A stretch of 64,000 nucleotides of DNA from Promethearchaeota archaeon (lineage in GTDB: Archaea > Asgardarchaeota > Lokiarchaeia > Sigyniarchaeales > Promethearchaeaceae). The stretch spans positions 150,568 to 214,567 of the forward strand of contig JAFGBS010000014.1 in NCBI GenBank assembly GCA_016933055.1, given 5' to 3'. Under the pieces are notes generated by a model. The model saw nothing but the letters and a program-made list of their open reading frames with translations, was not told the origin of the DNA and did no database searches. The position numbers and the translations under genes are program-made. Positions 1 to 9,473 of this stretch are shown piece by piece (position 1 is the first letter of the stretch; every line of letters starts with the position of its first letter).

Positions 1-660
1 TTCGTCGTGTAATAAATCTTCAATTTCCACAGTTTCAATTCCATCAAATCCAGAAAAATTGACCAATTCGGGAATTTGTTCAAGTTTTTCCTTTTTTTCC
101 TTGTGCAATGCGTAAGGACGATGGTTAGTATTGTCTATCCAAAATTTGATTATTTTTTCATTGATATCATAAAACCGCGCATATGCTTTGTTTTGTTTTC
201 CAGAGTATTCTACTGTAAGTAATATCCCTTGTTCCATATGGGAACAAATTTCCCCGTTTTGGATGAGGTTTTCTACATATACTGCCTTTGCAGCTCCCTT
301 TCTATCTTCTACTGGATTCTCAAACCGTTGTTCCCCAAATGGAGTTGTGTCTTTTTTATAGAAAGTCAAATCAGATTTTTTCAGTGTTTCCACTGAATTG
401 GGTTGGGACGATAGGGTCTTTTTTTGAGGAACATCTTGTTTCTTTTTTTGCTCAACCATCTGTTGTAACTTTTCAAGTTGCTTTTCTTTCTCAGGGAGCT
501 TTTCTGATGAAAAATCTGCAACTTGTTCTTTTTTCGTAGATTTTTTCAAATTTTTCTCGGAATCCGATTCTATGAATCGCATAAGGCTATTCTTTGCGGT
601 AACAGGTTTGGTTTTCTTTTTTGATTTACCGCTGGTTTTTTCAGATTTTTTAAAAGTCAT
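1..660 (-). CDS. Partial CDS, 3' part beyond window: probable B-family DNA polymerase N-terminus with Lys-rich leader
   Basis: Open frame from ATG (complement 658-660) to the window edge, absent from the ORF track because no stop is reached. Translation MTFKKSEKTSGKSKKKTKPVTAKNSLMRF...GILLTVEYSGKQNKAYARFYDINEKIIKFWIDNTNHRPYALHK...IPELVNFSGFDGIETVEIEDLL resembles the archaeal PolB N-terminal region (LYD..../DNTGHKPY motif). Confidence 0.65.
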   Translation of the reverse strand, partial: MTFKKSEKTSGKSKKKTKPVTAKNSLMRFIESDSEKNLKKSTKKEQVADFSSEKLPEKEKQLEKLQQMVEQKKKQDVPQKKTLSSQPNSVETLKKSDLTFYKKDTTPFGEQRFENPVEDRKGAAKAVYVENLIQNGEICSHMEQGILLTVEYSGKQNKAYARFYDINEKIIKFWIDNTNHRPYALHKEKKEKLEQIPELVNFSGFDGIETVEIEDLLHDE

Positions 661-794
661 TAAGTTCCCCTTACTAGTTACCACTGAATATTGGAAAATC
701 TATCTATAAAGTATTTATTTACATGGAGTACATGCAAAATTGAATAGAATAGAGAGTCAATTCTATATTAAATATATTATTAACCACTCAAAAA

Positions 795-2051
795 ATGGAA
801 GATGAATTCGTGATGAAAAAAAGAGATGTTGTCATAGTTAGTGCTTGTAGGACTCCAATTGGTGCATTTGGAGGGAGTCTGCGACCAGTTCAAGCACCTC
901 AGTTAGCTTCTTTAGTTATGCGTGAGGCAATCAAACGTGCAAAATTACAGGATCAATTAGATCTGATCCAAGATGTGAGATTTGGGAATTGCTTAGAACC
1001 AGTTGATGCGATGAATGTAACACGCATTGCAGCATTACTGGCAGGGGTTCCTAACTCGGTTCCCGCGGTTACCGTAAATCGTGTTTGTATTTCAGGAATG
1101 ACTGCGGCTTTAGATAGTATGGTTTATATACAGAATGGATTATTGGACTGTTGCCTAGTAGGTGGAGTAGAGTCAATGAGTAATGTACCTTATGTGGTTC
1201 AAGAAGCCCGTTGGGGTCTGAGATTACAAGATGCGGCATTTGCTGATGGATTAATTCGTGGTTTGCAATGCGGTTCTATCTTCGTGCCTTATCCTAAAGA
1301 TGGACCAGTCGAGTGGGCTCGTGGAAAACCCTTCATAATGGGTCAAACTGCTGAGTTTCTCGTTGCGCGAGATGGCTGGACACGGGAACAACAGGATGAA
1401 ATCGCTCTACGATCCCATAACAACGCCGAACGGGCTAATACCGATGGTACTTTCAAAGATGAAATAGTACCAGTCACAATTAAGGACCGAAAAAAAGGAG
1501 AGATAATAGTGGATAAGGATGAACATTTCCGGCCGGGACTAACGATGGAACAATTAGCTAGGTTATCCCCTGCATTCATTCCTAATGGCACTGTAACCGC
1601 TGGAAATTCCTCTGGAATTAATGATGGTGCTTCTGCAATGATTATTATGGCAGAAGAAACAGCTTTAGAATTAGGGCTAAAACCACTAGCAAAAATTACG
1701 GGAATGGGAATGGGGGCTTGCGAACCGGAAATAATGGGAAGATCTCCCGTTCCTGCGGTTCGTAATCTCTTGGAACGTACTGATTACAAAATAGAGCAAT
1801 TCGAACGAATTGAACTCAATGAAGCCTTTGCAGCACAGTATTTGACAGTAGAAAAAGAACTGGGTTTAAATCGAGATATTACAAATATAAATGGTTCAGG
1901 AATCGGACTGGGACATCCGGTAGGTTGCACTGGAAACCGGATTATGGTTTCACTTCTCTATGAACTGATTCACTCGGGAAAGCAGACAGGATTAGCAACT
2001 CTATGCGGTGGAGGCGGGGTTTCCTCTGCTTGTGTGTTAGAAAAAATGTAA
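795..2051 (+). CDS. Acetyl-CoA acetyltransferase / thiolase family
   Basis: VSACRTPIGAFGGSL, VNRVCISGMTA (acyl-Cys), NEAFAAQ, GHPVGCTGNR, CGGGGVSSACVLE. Start may be the internal ATG at 813. Confidence 0.93.
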   Translation: MEDEFVMKKRDVVIVSACRTPIGAFGGSLRPVQAPQLASLVMREAIKRAKLQDQLDLIQDVRFGNCLEPVDAMNVTRIAALLAGVPNSVPAVTVNRVCISGMTAALDSMVYIQNGLLDCCLVGGVESMSNVPYVVQEARWGLRLQDAAFADGLIRGLQCGSIFVPYPKDGPVEWARGKPFIMGQTAEFLVARDGWTREQQDEIALRSHNNAERANTDGTFKDEIVPVTIKDRKKGEIIVDKDEHFRPGLTMEQLARLSPAFIPNGTVTAGNSSGINDGASAMIIMAEETALELGLKPLAKITGMGMGACEPEIMGRSPVPAVRNLLERTDYKIEQFERIELNEAFAAQYLTVEKELGLNRDITNINGSGIGLGHPVGCTGNRIMVSLLYELIHSGKQTGLATLCGGGGVSSACVLEKM

Positions 2052-2054
2052 TTT

Positions 2055-3032
2055 CTAATATTTATTTTTTTTATATCCTAAATCTACCAGCATACCGTAT
2101 ACCAGAGCTAAGGCATTTCGGGTTGAAATACCTTTATAGACTTCTTTCAGATCTTCAGTCCGGTGGAAAGAAGAGCGTTCTAGAAACAATTCTTGTATTG
2201 TAGCTTCTACTACTGATCTTGTTGCTTTGAATTTTTCGTAGTTGTTCTTTACGAATTCCCGGAAGATGGGAACAAACTTTATTTGGTCCTCTACAATTAA
2301 TTTTACATCTTTTAAGCTAGTTACGGCACCGTAATGGCAAAATCCTGCGTTTTCTATTTCTAAACCTTGTATTTTCTTTAAGGATTGCATGTATTCCTCA
2401 TAATTGAATTCAGTTGGCATGCTTGTAGGAAGTGTCAACAATTCTTCCTTATTAAAGAGCGTTCCTGCAGCCTCTCCAAAGTAGGAGAAATACGTAGAAC
2501 CCTCCATAAAAATCGTTGGACAGACATGATCCTTGGTGTGCCCAGGAGTAGAAATTAAAGATAGTTCCAGTTCTCTCTCTTCATCCAGCAGAATTTTGGT
2601 ATCAGGTTCAATTAATTGAAAAAATCGATCGGGAATCGGTTCCATTCTACCTACAAACTCTCCGTATGTTGATCTTGCTGCTTTAAGATGATTTTCCGGA
2701 TGTTGCAGATAGGTTTTATGGAGTTCCGTAGCTAAGATCTTTATTTTTGGATTATATTTCTCTAATTTTGTGAGAATCTTCCAACCAGCTCCAAAGTGAT
2801 CAAAATGATGATGCGATGGAATAAGATATTTCACAGAATCTCGGGAAATATGATGTTTCCTCATATAAGAAAGTACTTTGCGATAATCATCTGAAGTGCC
2901 TACATCGAAAATAATCGTCGAATTATCCCAATGCAGCAAAAAACTACTGGTAATTTTACTCATACCATATTGATTTAGATCTATTAAATGTACTGATTCG
3001 ATAAATTCTCCAGCAGTGGAAATGATTGGCAT
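2055..3032 (-). CDS. MBL-fold metallo-hydrolase
   Basis: SHHHFDHFG metal-binding motif, STPGHTKDHVCP. Confidence 0.88.
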   Translation of the reverse strand: MPIISTAGEFIESVHLIDLNQYGMSKITSSFLLHWDNSTIIFDVGTSDDYRKVLSYMRKHHISRDSVKYLIPSHHHFDHFGAGWKILTKLEKYNPKIKILATELHKTYLQHPENHLKAARSTYGEFVGRMEPIPDRFFQLIEPDTKILLDEERELELSLISTPGHTKDHVCPTIFMEGSTYFSYFGEAAGTLFNKEELLTLPTSMPTEFNYEEYMQSLKKIQGLEIENAGFCHYGAVTSLKDVKLIVEDQIKFVPIFREFVKNNYEKFKATRSVVEATIQELFLERSSFHRTEDLKEVYKGISTRNALALVYGMLVDLGYKKNKY

Positions 3033-3165
3033 TACACATTCCTTAATCTTTTCTATATAATAATTTTTTATAATCTGATTGTTATGGTATGTGTATTAAC
3101 AACGTTATCATCATCTTTATGATTTATTTACAACATACTCAAACATAACCGAGGATAAATAAAAT

Positions 3166-6087
3166 TTGAACCAGTCTCTCACACCCCAACTTAATGACGA
3201 AACCATCGATCTGATAGAATCCTATATAGCAAACCGAAATTATAATGATGTAATTGACATTTGTATCCAAATCGTTCAAGAAAACATCAAAACTCCCAAT
3301 AGAGAACAATTGTATGAAATAATTGAAAAAATTACCCTCATTTGTGATAAAACTCCTTTTATTGTAGACACCCTTGTCCCGTATCTGGGAGAGTTTTTAC
3401 AAGATTTGGATGAATGGCTAAGAACGGAATCCCTAATAATTACGGAAAGAATTAGTAAATATCGCCCCAACGTGTTAATTGAATTCATCCCCCTAATCAC
3501 CAATCGATTACAAGATGAAGATCAAAACAACCGTGAGATTGCTCTGAACATAATTGGAAATTTAAGTTTAAACCTACATCTTGATCGAGAGAATTTATTT
3601 ATCTTTATCCTGAATATGATGCAAGATAAATCATGGAAAATACGAATACGAGCAATCCAAATCAGTGAACAACTCCTAAAGAAAGAAAAAATACCAAATA
3701 AGAATCTTTTTCAAAAATATGTAGAAGGGATATCCAAATTAGTAGGAGATGAGGATGAGGAAGTCCAAGGTACTGCAATAGAAACACTCAAAAATATCAG
3801 TTTCTTGTTGGATTCCGAATCCTTTCTACAGATTACATCCCAGTTAGTAAATTCGTCAATTTGGCAAATAAGTGAGAAAGGAATTTGGTTGGTGGGGGAA
3901 GTAGGAGCAGATCAATATTCCAATGTATCATTAATAGCCCCCAGATTACCTAATCTCCTAAATAATCCTAATTTAATGATCCAAACAAAAGTAATTGATG
4001 CATTGGTAAAAATCGGTCGTGTACATACAGAAAAAATACTGGAGATCATTTTTAACAATGTGCACACTAAAGAAAAGGAGATTTATGACGGTTTATTCGA
4101 TATATTTTTGTATTTAGGAATAGAACGACCCGATGCAGTTCTCCAGCGAGCCTTTGAACATTTAGAAGACCCAGATCGTTCAATTCGGATGTTTATTTCA
4201 GATGTTCTAAACAAATTCAAAGAGGAAGCTGTGGGCAAAATCGAGGAACAAGTAGCGTCACTATTTGCACGTTTACGCACTACTGATTGGCGACAGCGGC
4301 AACATATTGTGGAAATTCTAGGCTCACTCAATGGTGTTATAAAGGTCAACAGTATTGCAGTGTGGTCTTATCTCACCCTTAAATCGATCTCAGAGAATGA
4401 GGTCGATCCTGAGGTTAAGGACACCATCCATTCAGCATTAGAACGGATACAGAGTTCCATTGATGATATAGAGATAATTATTAGAGAAGTTGAAGTACAT
4501 CAAAACTTCTTTTATCGTGAAATATTGGAATTACAGAATTTACCAAAACAATTACGCGACAATATGCTCATCATTATCGAAAAAAACGAATTTCGGGAAG
4601 CATTATTGATTCTGGAACGAGAAATAAATAAAGCTATCAAAAAAATCGAATCATTTGGGGATCGGTTAGATGAATATGAATACAAAAGATTAGCTGTGGA
4701 TTTAATAGAAGATTGGTCATATACTCGATTGGATTTATTGGAGCAAATAGGAGACATAAAAAATTATATTAAAGAGAGTGTAGAAAATGCAAAACAGCGA
4801 TATATTACCCAACTGTACGAGAAAATCCAACGAGTAAAAGCACGAATTGATGTATTGAAGTCTGAAATGGAAGACATCATCAATTTAAATTCCCAGCTAA
4901 AACATCTCATCCAAATAGGTGAAGAGGAACGTGCTAAGAAAAAATTGGAACACCTTGCATACATCCGAGATAAGATTTTTCGTTTAGAAGCAGAAATAGG
5001 ACAAATTTGGATTGAAAATCTTGATTTTAAAGAAGAACTCAAAGATATTACTCTATATTGGGTTAATGCAAAAATTGAAGCCCAACAATTATTGTATTCC
5101 ATAAGTTACAATCTGAAAAGTATCCATACCAGTTTTAAAGATAGTAAAAAACAAAAAAATGCACTAAAAAAGGAAATTTCCTTTGAACTATTATTAAATC
5201 AATATCAAAACTTAATTCTTCAGTCTAGCAGTAACGTCCGTGATCAGTTCGAGCGGTTTTCCATTATCACATCCCCTGTTGTGGACGAAATTAAAAAAGG
5301 GAGTTATGATAATGCGACAGATTTGCTAAAATTAACCATTTCCCAAACAGTCACTAGTATTCAAGATTTTGATAAGGAAATCATAAAAATTTATGATCAA
5401 TTAGATAAGATGGAAGGGGATTTTGAAAAATCTAAAATGATTCGGTCATATATGGAAGATTGGATTCAGATTAAAGATTCATTGATTGAACGTAGTAATG
5501 AATTTTTCCAGCAGACATCTCAAGACATCTTTTTCCATCGTATAATAGATCTACAAAAATACATCAATCCTATCCCTATTGATCTCTTAAGCAAACATTT
5601 GAAAACGGAATATACTGAATCTCAATTACTTGAAAAATTGTTTAAACTCATTGAAAATGGAACTTTACAAGGTAAGATCCGAGATAATAAGTTATACTTA
5701 CCCGAAAAACATCCTGAATACGAAAATGTATTACAGATTTCCAAAAAAATCGAAACTTTAGGTAATTTCGTTCATTTTAAAATACGGTTGCAAAATACAA
5801 CACGTCACTTCTTGCAAAATCTATCAATATTATTTTCTTGGCCGGTATTTATGGAACTCCAAGAAGAACGTAGTAAACCTAACTGGATGGAGATTAAGGA
5901 ACTTCAAGCGGAAGAAATCCAAATTTTTAATTGGGTATTGAAATATCGTCACGATAACATGATTAAATCCTCTGAACGATTGGGAGTAACTTCAAGAATA
6001 GGAGAATTAAAAGTTATTATACGCTATACCAATTTCTTCGGAGTTCAAAAGGAAATTCGAAAGGAACTTGAGGTGTTCATCCCATAA
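3166..6087 (+). CDS. HEAT/ARM-repeat protein with coiled coil, winged-helix-like segment and C-terminal beta-sandwich-like domain
   Basis: TTG start. Repeated helical pairs in aa 1-420, long coiled coil, IPIDLLSKHLKTEYTESQLLEKLFKLIENGTLQGKIRDNKLYLPE (wH-like), then a beta-rich C-terminus. Confidence 0.75.
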   Translation: MNQSLTPQLNDETIDLIESYIANRNYNDVIDICIQIVQENIKTPNREQLYEIIEKITLICDKTPFIVDTLVPYLGEFLQDLDEWLRTESLIITERISKYRPNVLIEFIPLITNRLQDEDQNNREIALNIIGNLSLNLHLDRENLFIFILNMMQDKSWKIRIRAIQISEQLLKKEKIPNKNLFQKYVEGISKLVGDEDEEVQGTAIETLKNISFLLDSESFLQITSQLVNSSIWQISEKGIWLVGEVGADQYSNVSLIAPRLPNLLNNPNLMIQTKVIDALVKIGRVHTEKILEIIFNNVHTKEKEIYDGLFDIFLYLGIERPDAVLQRAFEHLEDPDRSIRMFISDVLNKFKEEAVGKIEEQVASLFARLRTTDWRQRQHIVEILGSLNGVIKVNSIAVWSYLTLKSISENEVDPEVKDTIHSALERIQSSIDDIEIIIREVEVHQNFFYREILELQNLPKQLRDNMLIIIEKNEFREALLILEREINKAIKKIESFGDRLDEYEYKRLAVDLIEDWSYTRLDLLEQIGDIKNYIKESVENAKQRYITQLYEKIQRVKARIDVLKSEMEDIINLNSQLKHLIQIGEEERAKKKLEHLAYIRDKIFRLEAEIGQIWIENLDFKEELKDITLYWVNAKIEAQQLLYSISYNLKSIHTSFKDSKKQKNALKKEISFELLLNQYQNLILQSSSNVRDQFERFSIITSPVVDEIKKGSYDNATDLLKLTISQTVTSIQDFDKEIIKIYDQLDKMEGDFEKSKMIRSYMEDWIQIKDSLIERSNEFFQQTSQDIFFHRIIDLQKYINPIPIDLLSKHLKTEYTESQLLEKLFKLIENGTLQGKIRDNKLYLPEKHPEYENVLQISKKIETLGNFVHFKIRLQNTTRHFLQNLSILFSWPVFMELQEERSKPNWMEIKELQAEEIQIFNWVLKYRHDNMIKSSERLGVTSRIGELKVIIRYTNFFGVQKEIRKELEVFIP

Positions 6088-6119
6088 ATTTTTCAATTAC
6101 GCTTTTTTTTCCTTACTCA

Positions 6120-6138
6120 ATCGATCTATGTGATCGAT
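6120..6138 (+). promoter_or_regulatory. Perfect 7-bp inverted repeat (ATCGATC-TATGT-GATCGAT) just upstream of the selD start
   Basis: Direct reading. It lies 11 nt upstream of the ATG at 6150. Confidence 0.5.
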
Positions 6139-6149
6139 AGGGAAACAGA

Positions 6150-7187
6150 ATGAATCCAGAATACCGATTAACAGCTAAAACGCAAATTCATGGATGATCA
6201 TGTAAAGTATCAAAAGGTGCTCTCGAACGGATTTTAATGGGATCCGGGTTAGACTATTCTGCAGAAGATTGTGCCGTAAAACCGATTGGGAATAAGATAT
6301 TAGCCACAAACGTGGATATTTTTACTCCCATTCATGATGACCCTATTGTTCAAGGAGAAATCACCGCTTGTAACGCTACAAATGACCTATTTGCCATGAA
6401 TGTGATTGATATCATTATGTATCTGAGTTTCCTCGGAGTCCCGGTGGATCAACCAGAAGAGATCACTCAAGGGTTAATTAAAGGTCAAAGAAATTTTCTG
6501 AAACAATTTGGCGCCGATATAAATGGAGGTCATACAATTATCAATCCTTGGCCGATATCGGGGGGAATTGTAGTAGGAATCGCGGATAAAAAGGATCTGA
6601 TACCAAAACAGTTACGAACTACAGCCGATACAGGAGATTTGTTCATCACCAAACCGATCGGAATACAAGCAGCTATGGCAATATATCGTATACAAAAAGA
6701 TGAGGACAATGTCCTAAATGAATTATTCCCAAATGTGAAAAAAGTAACACTCGATAAAATGGTAGATACTGCGGTAGAAGTAATGCGGAAATCCAACCAT
6801 GAGGTGGCTCACATAATTCGAAAATATCATCTCAGAAATGGCATTGCCAGTATGACCGATATAACAGGATTTGGTTTGAAACAACACATAGAAGAAATAG
6901 TCCAAGGTACCCAATTCGACATCTCGATAAATACATTACCAATTATCGTGGGTACGGATAAAATATCTGATGGTTTAGGTTATGATCTCATGGGTGGATG
7001 TGCTGCAGAAACTGCGGGTCCAATGTTATTATGCATAGATCCTAATGAAATTGAACATGATGAAATCTTACGAGTGTTTCACAAGGAAAAAGTCCCGATT
7101 TGGAGTATCGGACAATATTTCAAAGGAAATGGAAAAGTGACCATCTCGCAAAATCCTAAGATCATTCAAGTAGAAAAAATAAATTAG
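6150..7187 (+). CDS. selD: Selenide, water dikinase (selenophosphate synthetase), predicted selenoprotein with Sec at codon 16 (TGA 6195-6197)
   Basis: In-frame ATG at 6150 gives MNPEYRLTAKTQIHG-U-SCKVSKGALERILMGSGLDYSAEDCAVKPIG.... The TGA falls in the SelD catalytic [C/U]xCK motif. The track ORF (6237-7187) is the same frame after the TGA. Confidence 0.92.
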
Positions 7188-7260
7188 TAGTTCCCTATGA
7201 AGAGGGTGAAAACCGCTTGCGGGTAACTCTCGGAGGCTTCTGCTTGCAAAGCAGGAACTA
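7188..7260 (+). ncRNA. Predicted SECIS element in the selD 3' UTR
   Basis: GAGGGT(7202-7207)/ACTCTC(7226-7231) helix, GAA (7208-7210) opposite A (7225), GC-rich apical stem ACCG-CTTG-CGGGT. Below it ATGA (7197-7200) lies opposite GGA (7232-7234), with CCT/AGG beneath. Outer TAGTTC/GAACTA pairing and a second hairpin CTGCTT-GCA-AAGCAG. Confidence 0.75.
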
Positions 7261-7276
7261 TATTCTCTCTTTTGTT

Positions 7277-7690
7277 CTATATATACATATCTCTGTATGA
7301 ATCATCGTCTTCCGATTCATAGTCTTCATCATCCTCTTCATCCAGGATCTCTTCAAGTATTTGCCGTAACTCAGGATATTCTCTCAAAAACCTCTTAATA
7401 TCTTGAAAGTCCATCATATCAGGAGTAAGGGGTATATCGTTCATTGAAACAGGAATTCGGATTTTCTTCCGTATCTTTACACCCTTTTGTTGGAGTAGAT
7501 CAAGGTAAATTTTGATTAATTCTTGCTCTATCTCTGTGGCTTCCATTTCATAAATCTTTGAATCTGAATACTTATTTTCTAATTCAAGGAATCCCTTTTC
7601 CCTGAGTTCTTCATCCATTTCCACACCAGATAATTTTTTGACAAAATCTTTAACCACTTCGAAATTTAGAATGTCTCTCCATGTTGCCAT
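7277..7690 (-). CDS. Hypothetical acidic protein
   Basis: 137-aa ORF, strongly acidic C-terminus (DEEDDEDYESEDDDS). Convergent with selD. Confidence 0.7.
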   Translation of the reverse strand: MATWRDILNFEVVKDFVKKLSGVEMDEELREKGFLELENKYSDSKIYEMEATEIEQELIKIYLDLLQQKGVKIRKKIRIPVSMNDIPLTPDMMDFQDIKRFLREYPELRQILEEILDEEDDEDYESEDDDSYRDMYI

Positions 7691-7859
7691 TATTTATCTA
7701 GTTAATAAAAAAAATTATCACTACTAAACTTACCTCTATTTATTTATTGGAAAATCGGCAAAATCGTAAAGTGAAATTAGTGAAAAAATCGATTAAATTT
7801 TTGAACAATAATGAATTAATCACATGAACGATCATTGCATTAGTGGGTATTAATCAAAA

Positions 7860-9449
7860 TTGACTGAGGATCCTAGTAAATATACTGAAGATGACTGGCA
7901 TAAGCTCTATACAGAAGAAACTGGTAAGAAGGCAATATGGGGAGGTAAAATCACCAAACTGTATTTAACTTGGTTACAAAATAAAAAACAAGAGCTCGGT
8001 TTGGTTGATGAAACACCAAAATCAAAAGGGTCTACTAAAAAAACTAAAGAATCATCTACAATCAAACCAGAACCTTCAACCAAAGAAAAGCCGAAACTAA
8101 AAAAAAAGGAAGTAGAAACTGAACCTATTGCCCAAAAAAAATCTGAAGAAAAACCAACTGAAAAATCAAAATCAAAGAAGAAGAAAGGGGAAAAAGGATC
8201 AAGCCTCCAAGCAGAAACGAATGTTGGTATGGTGGGGCATGTAGACCACGGAAAAACAACGCTTGTTGATGCTCTTTCGGGTGAATGGACAGATAGATAT
8301 CAAAAAGAAAGAGAACAAGGTATAAGTATTAAATTAGGATATGCTAATTGCGTAATAGCTTATTGTCCAAGTTGTGATAAGTACGTAACCTACCATCTTG
8401 CTAATGCTTTAAAAAAAAAGAAACAAAAACGAAATACTTGCCCCGATTGTGCAGGAGAATTGACTTTTTGTAGGAAAATTAGTTTTGTGGATGCCCCCGG
8501 GCATGAAATCTTGATGGCTACTATGCTTAGTGGAGCAAGTTTAATGGATGGGGCATGTTTATTGATTTCGGCAAGCGAAAAATGCCCTCAACCTCAAACA
8601 CGGGAACACTTAGCAGCTCTAGATATTTCTGGTATCGATAAAATTATCATTGTTCAAAATAAGATTGATATGGTATCAAGGGAACGAGCAATTGAAAACT
8701 ATAAAGAAATTAAGAAATTCATTAAAGGAACAATTGCTGAAAATGCTCCAATAATTCCTATTTCTGCAATTTATAAAATCAATATCGAGGAAGTCCTTCG
8801 AAAGATTCAAGAAATAATTCCGACCCCCGATTTTGATGAAAACAAACCCCCACAATTCCATATAGCTCGAAGTTTTGATGTTAATAAACCCGGTACAGCG
8901 ATAGAAGAACTAAGAGGAGGAGTGGTTGGAGGATCAATTTCCCAAGGGGTGTTACAAATTGGAGATAAAATCGAGATCCGTCCTGGAATAAAACGTAGTA
9001 ATAAGTTTGAGCCATTAAAAACCAATGTGACCAGTATTTATCAAGGTGATATACCTTTAGATTCTGCACACCCCGGTGGATTGATTGCGATCGGAACAAC
9101 TTTAGATCCCTCATTAACAAAAGCGGATAATTTAATTGGGAACCTTGCTGGTATCATTGATAATCTTCCCGATGTTCAAAATCAATGTGAAATCGAAGTG
9201 CATCTTCTCGATAAAGTCTTAGGGGCTGAAGAAGAGATTGAGGTAACTCCCTTAAAAATTGGAGAACCAATGCTTTTAGTAACAGGCACATTATTGACCG
9301 CGGGTATCATCCAAAAGATTGGAAAGAAGAACAGAGTAGCTTTTAATCTCAAAAGACCGCTCTGCGCGGAAGTTGGAGCTACTGTGGCTATCAGTCGCCC
9401 CATTCGGAAGAGATACCGATTAATTGGTTACGGTATCCTCCGAACATAA
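7860..9449 (+). CDS. eif2g: Translation initiation factor aIF2 gamma with about 125-aa N-terminal extension
   Basis: GMVGHVDHGKTTL, DAPGHE, QNKID, Cys4 zinc knuckle CPSCDKY...CPDCAG, RSFDVNKPGT, GGVVGGSI. Confidence 0.95.
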   Translation: MTEDPSKYTEDDWHKLYTEETGKKAIWGGKITKLYLTWLQNKKQELGLVDETPKSKGSTKKTKESSTIKPEPSTKEKPKLKKKEVETEPIAQKKSEEKPTEKSKSKKKKGEKGSSLQAETNVGMVGHVDHGKTTLVDALSGEWTDRYQKEREQGISIKLGYANCVIAYCPSCDKYVTYHLANALKKKKQKRNTCPDCAGELTFCRKISFVDAPGHEILMATMLSGASLMDGACLLISASEKCPQPQTREHLAALDISGIDKIIIVQNKIDMVSRERAIENYKEIKKFIKGTIAENAPIIPISAIYKINIEEVLRKIQEIIPTPDFDENKPPQFHIARSFDVNKPGTAIEELRGGVVGGSISQGVLQIGDKIEIRPGIKRSNKFEPLKTNVTSIYQGDIPLDSAHPGGLIAIGTTLDPSLTKADNLIGNLAGIIDNLPDVQNQCEIEVHLLDKVLGAEEEIEVTPLKIGEPMLLVTGTLLTAGIIQKIGKKNRVAFNLKRPLCAEVGATVAISRPIRKRYRLIGYGILRT

Positions 9450-9473
9450 TGGAATAATAATATAACACTATTT

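Noticed and set aside
288-539. 83-aa plus-strand ORF
   Set aside because: Antisense to the window-edge PolB-like CDS (complement 1-660), which has much better coding character.
6237-7187. Taking the supplied ORF as the full selD gene starting MGSGLD
   Set aside because: It would lack the catalytic UxCK motif. The frame continues upstream through a single TGA to an ATG with a clearly SelD-like sequence.
7188-7260. tRNA-like gene (7-bp outer stem, about 73 nt)
   Set aside because: No T-loop, D-arm or anticodon arm consensus. The GAA/A and AUGA/GA features after selD fit a SECIS better.
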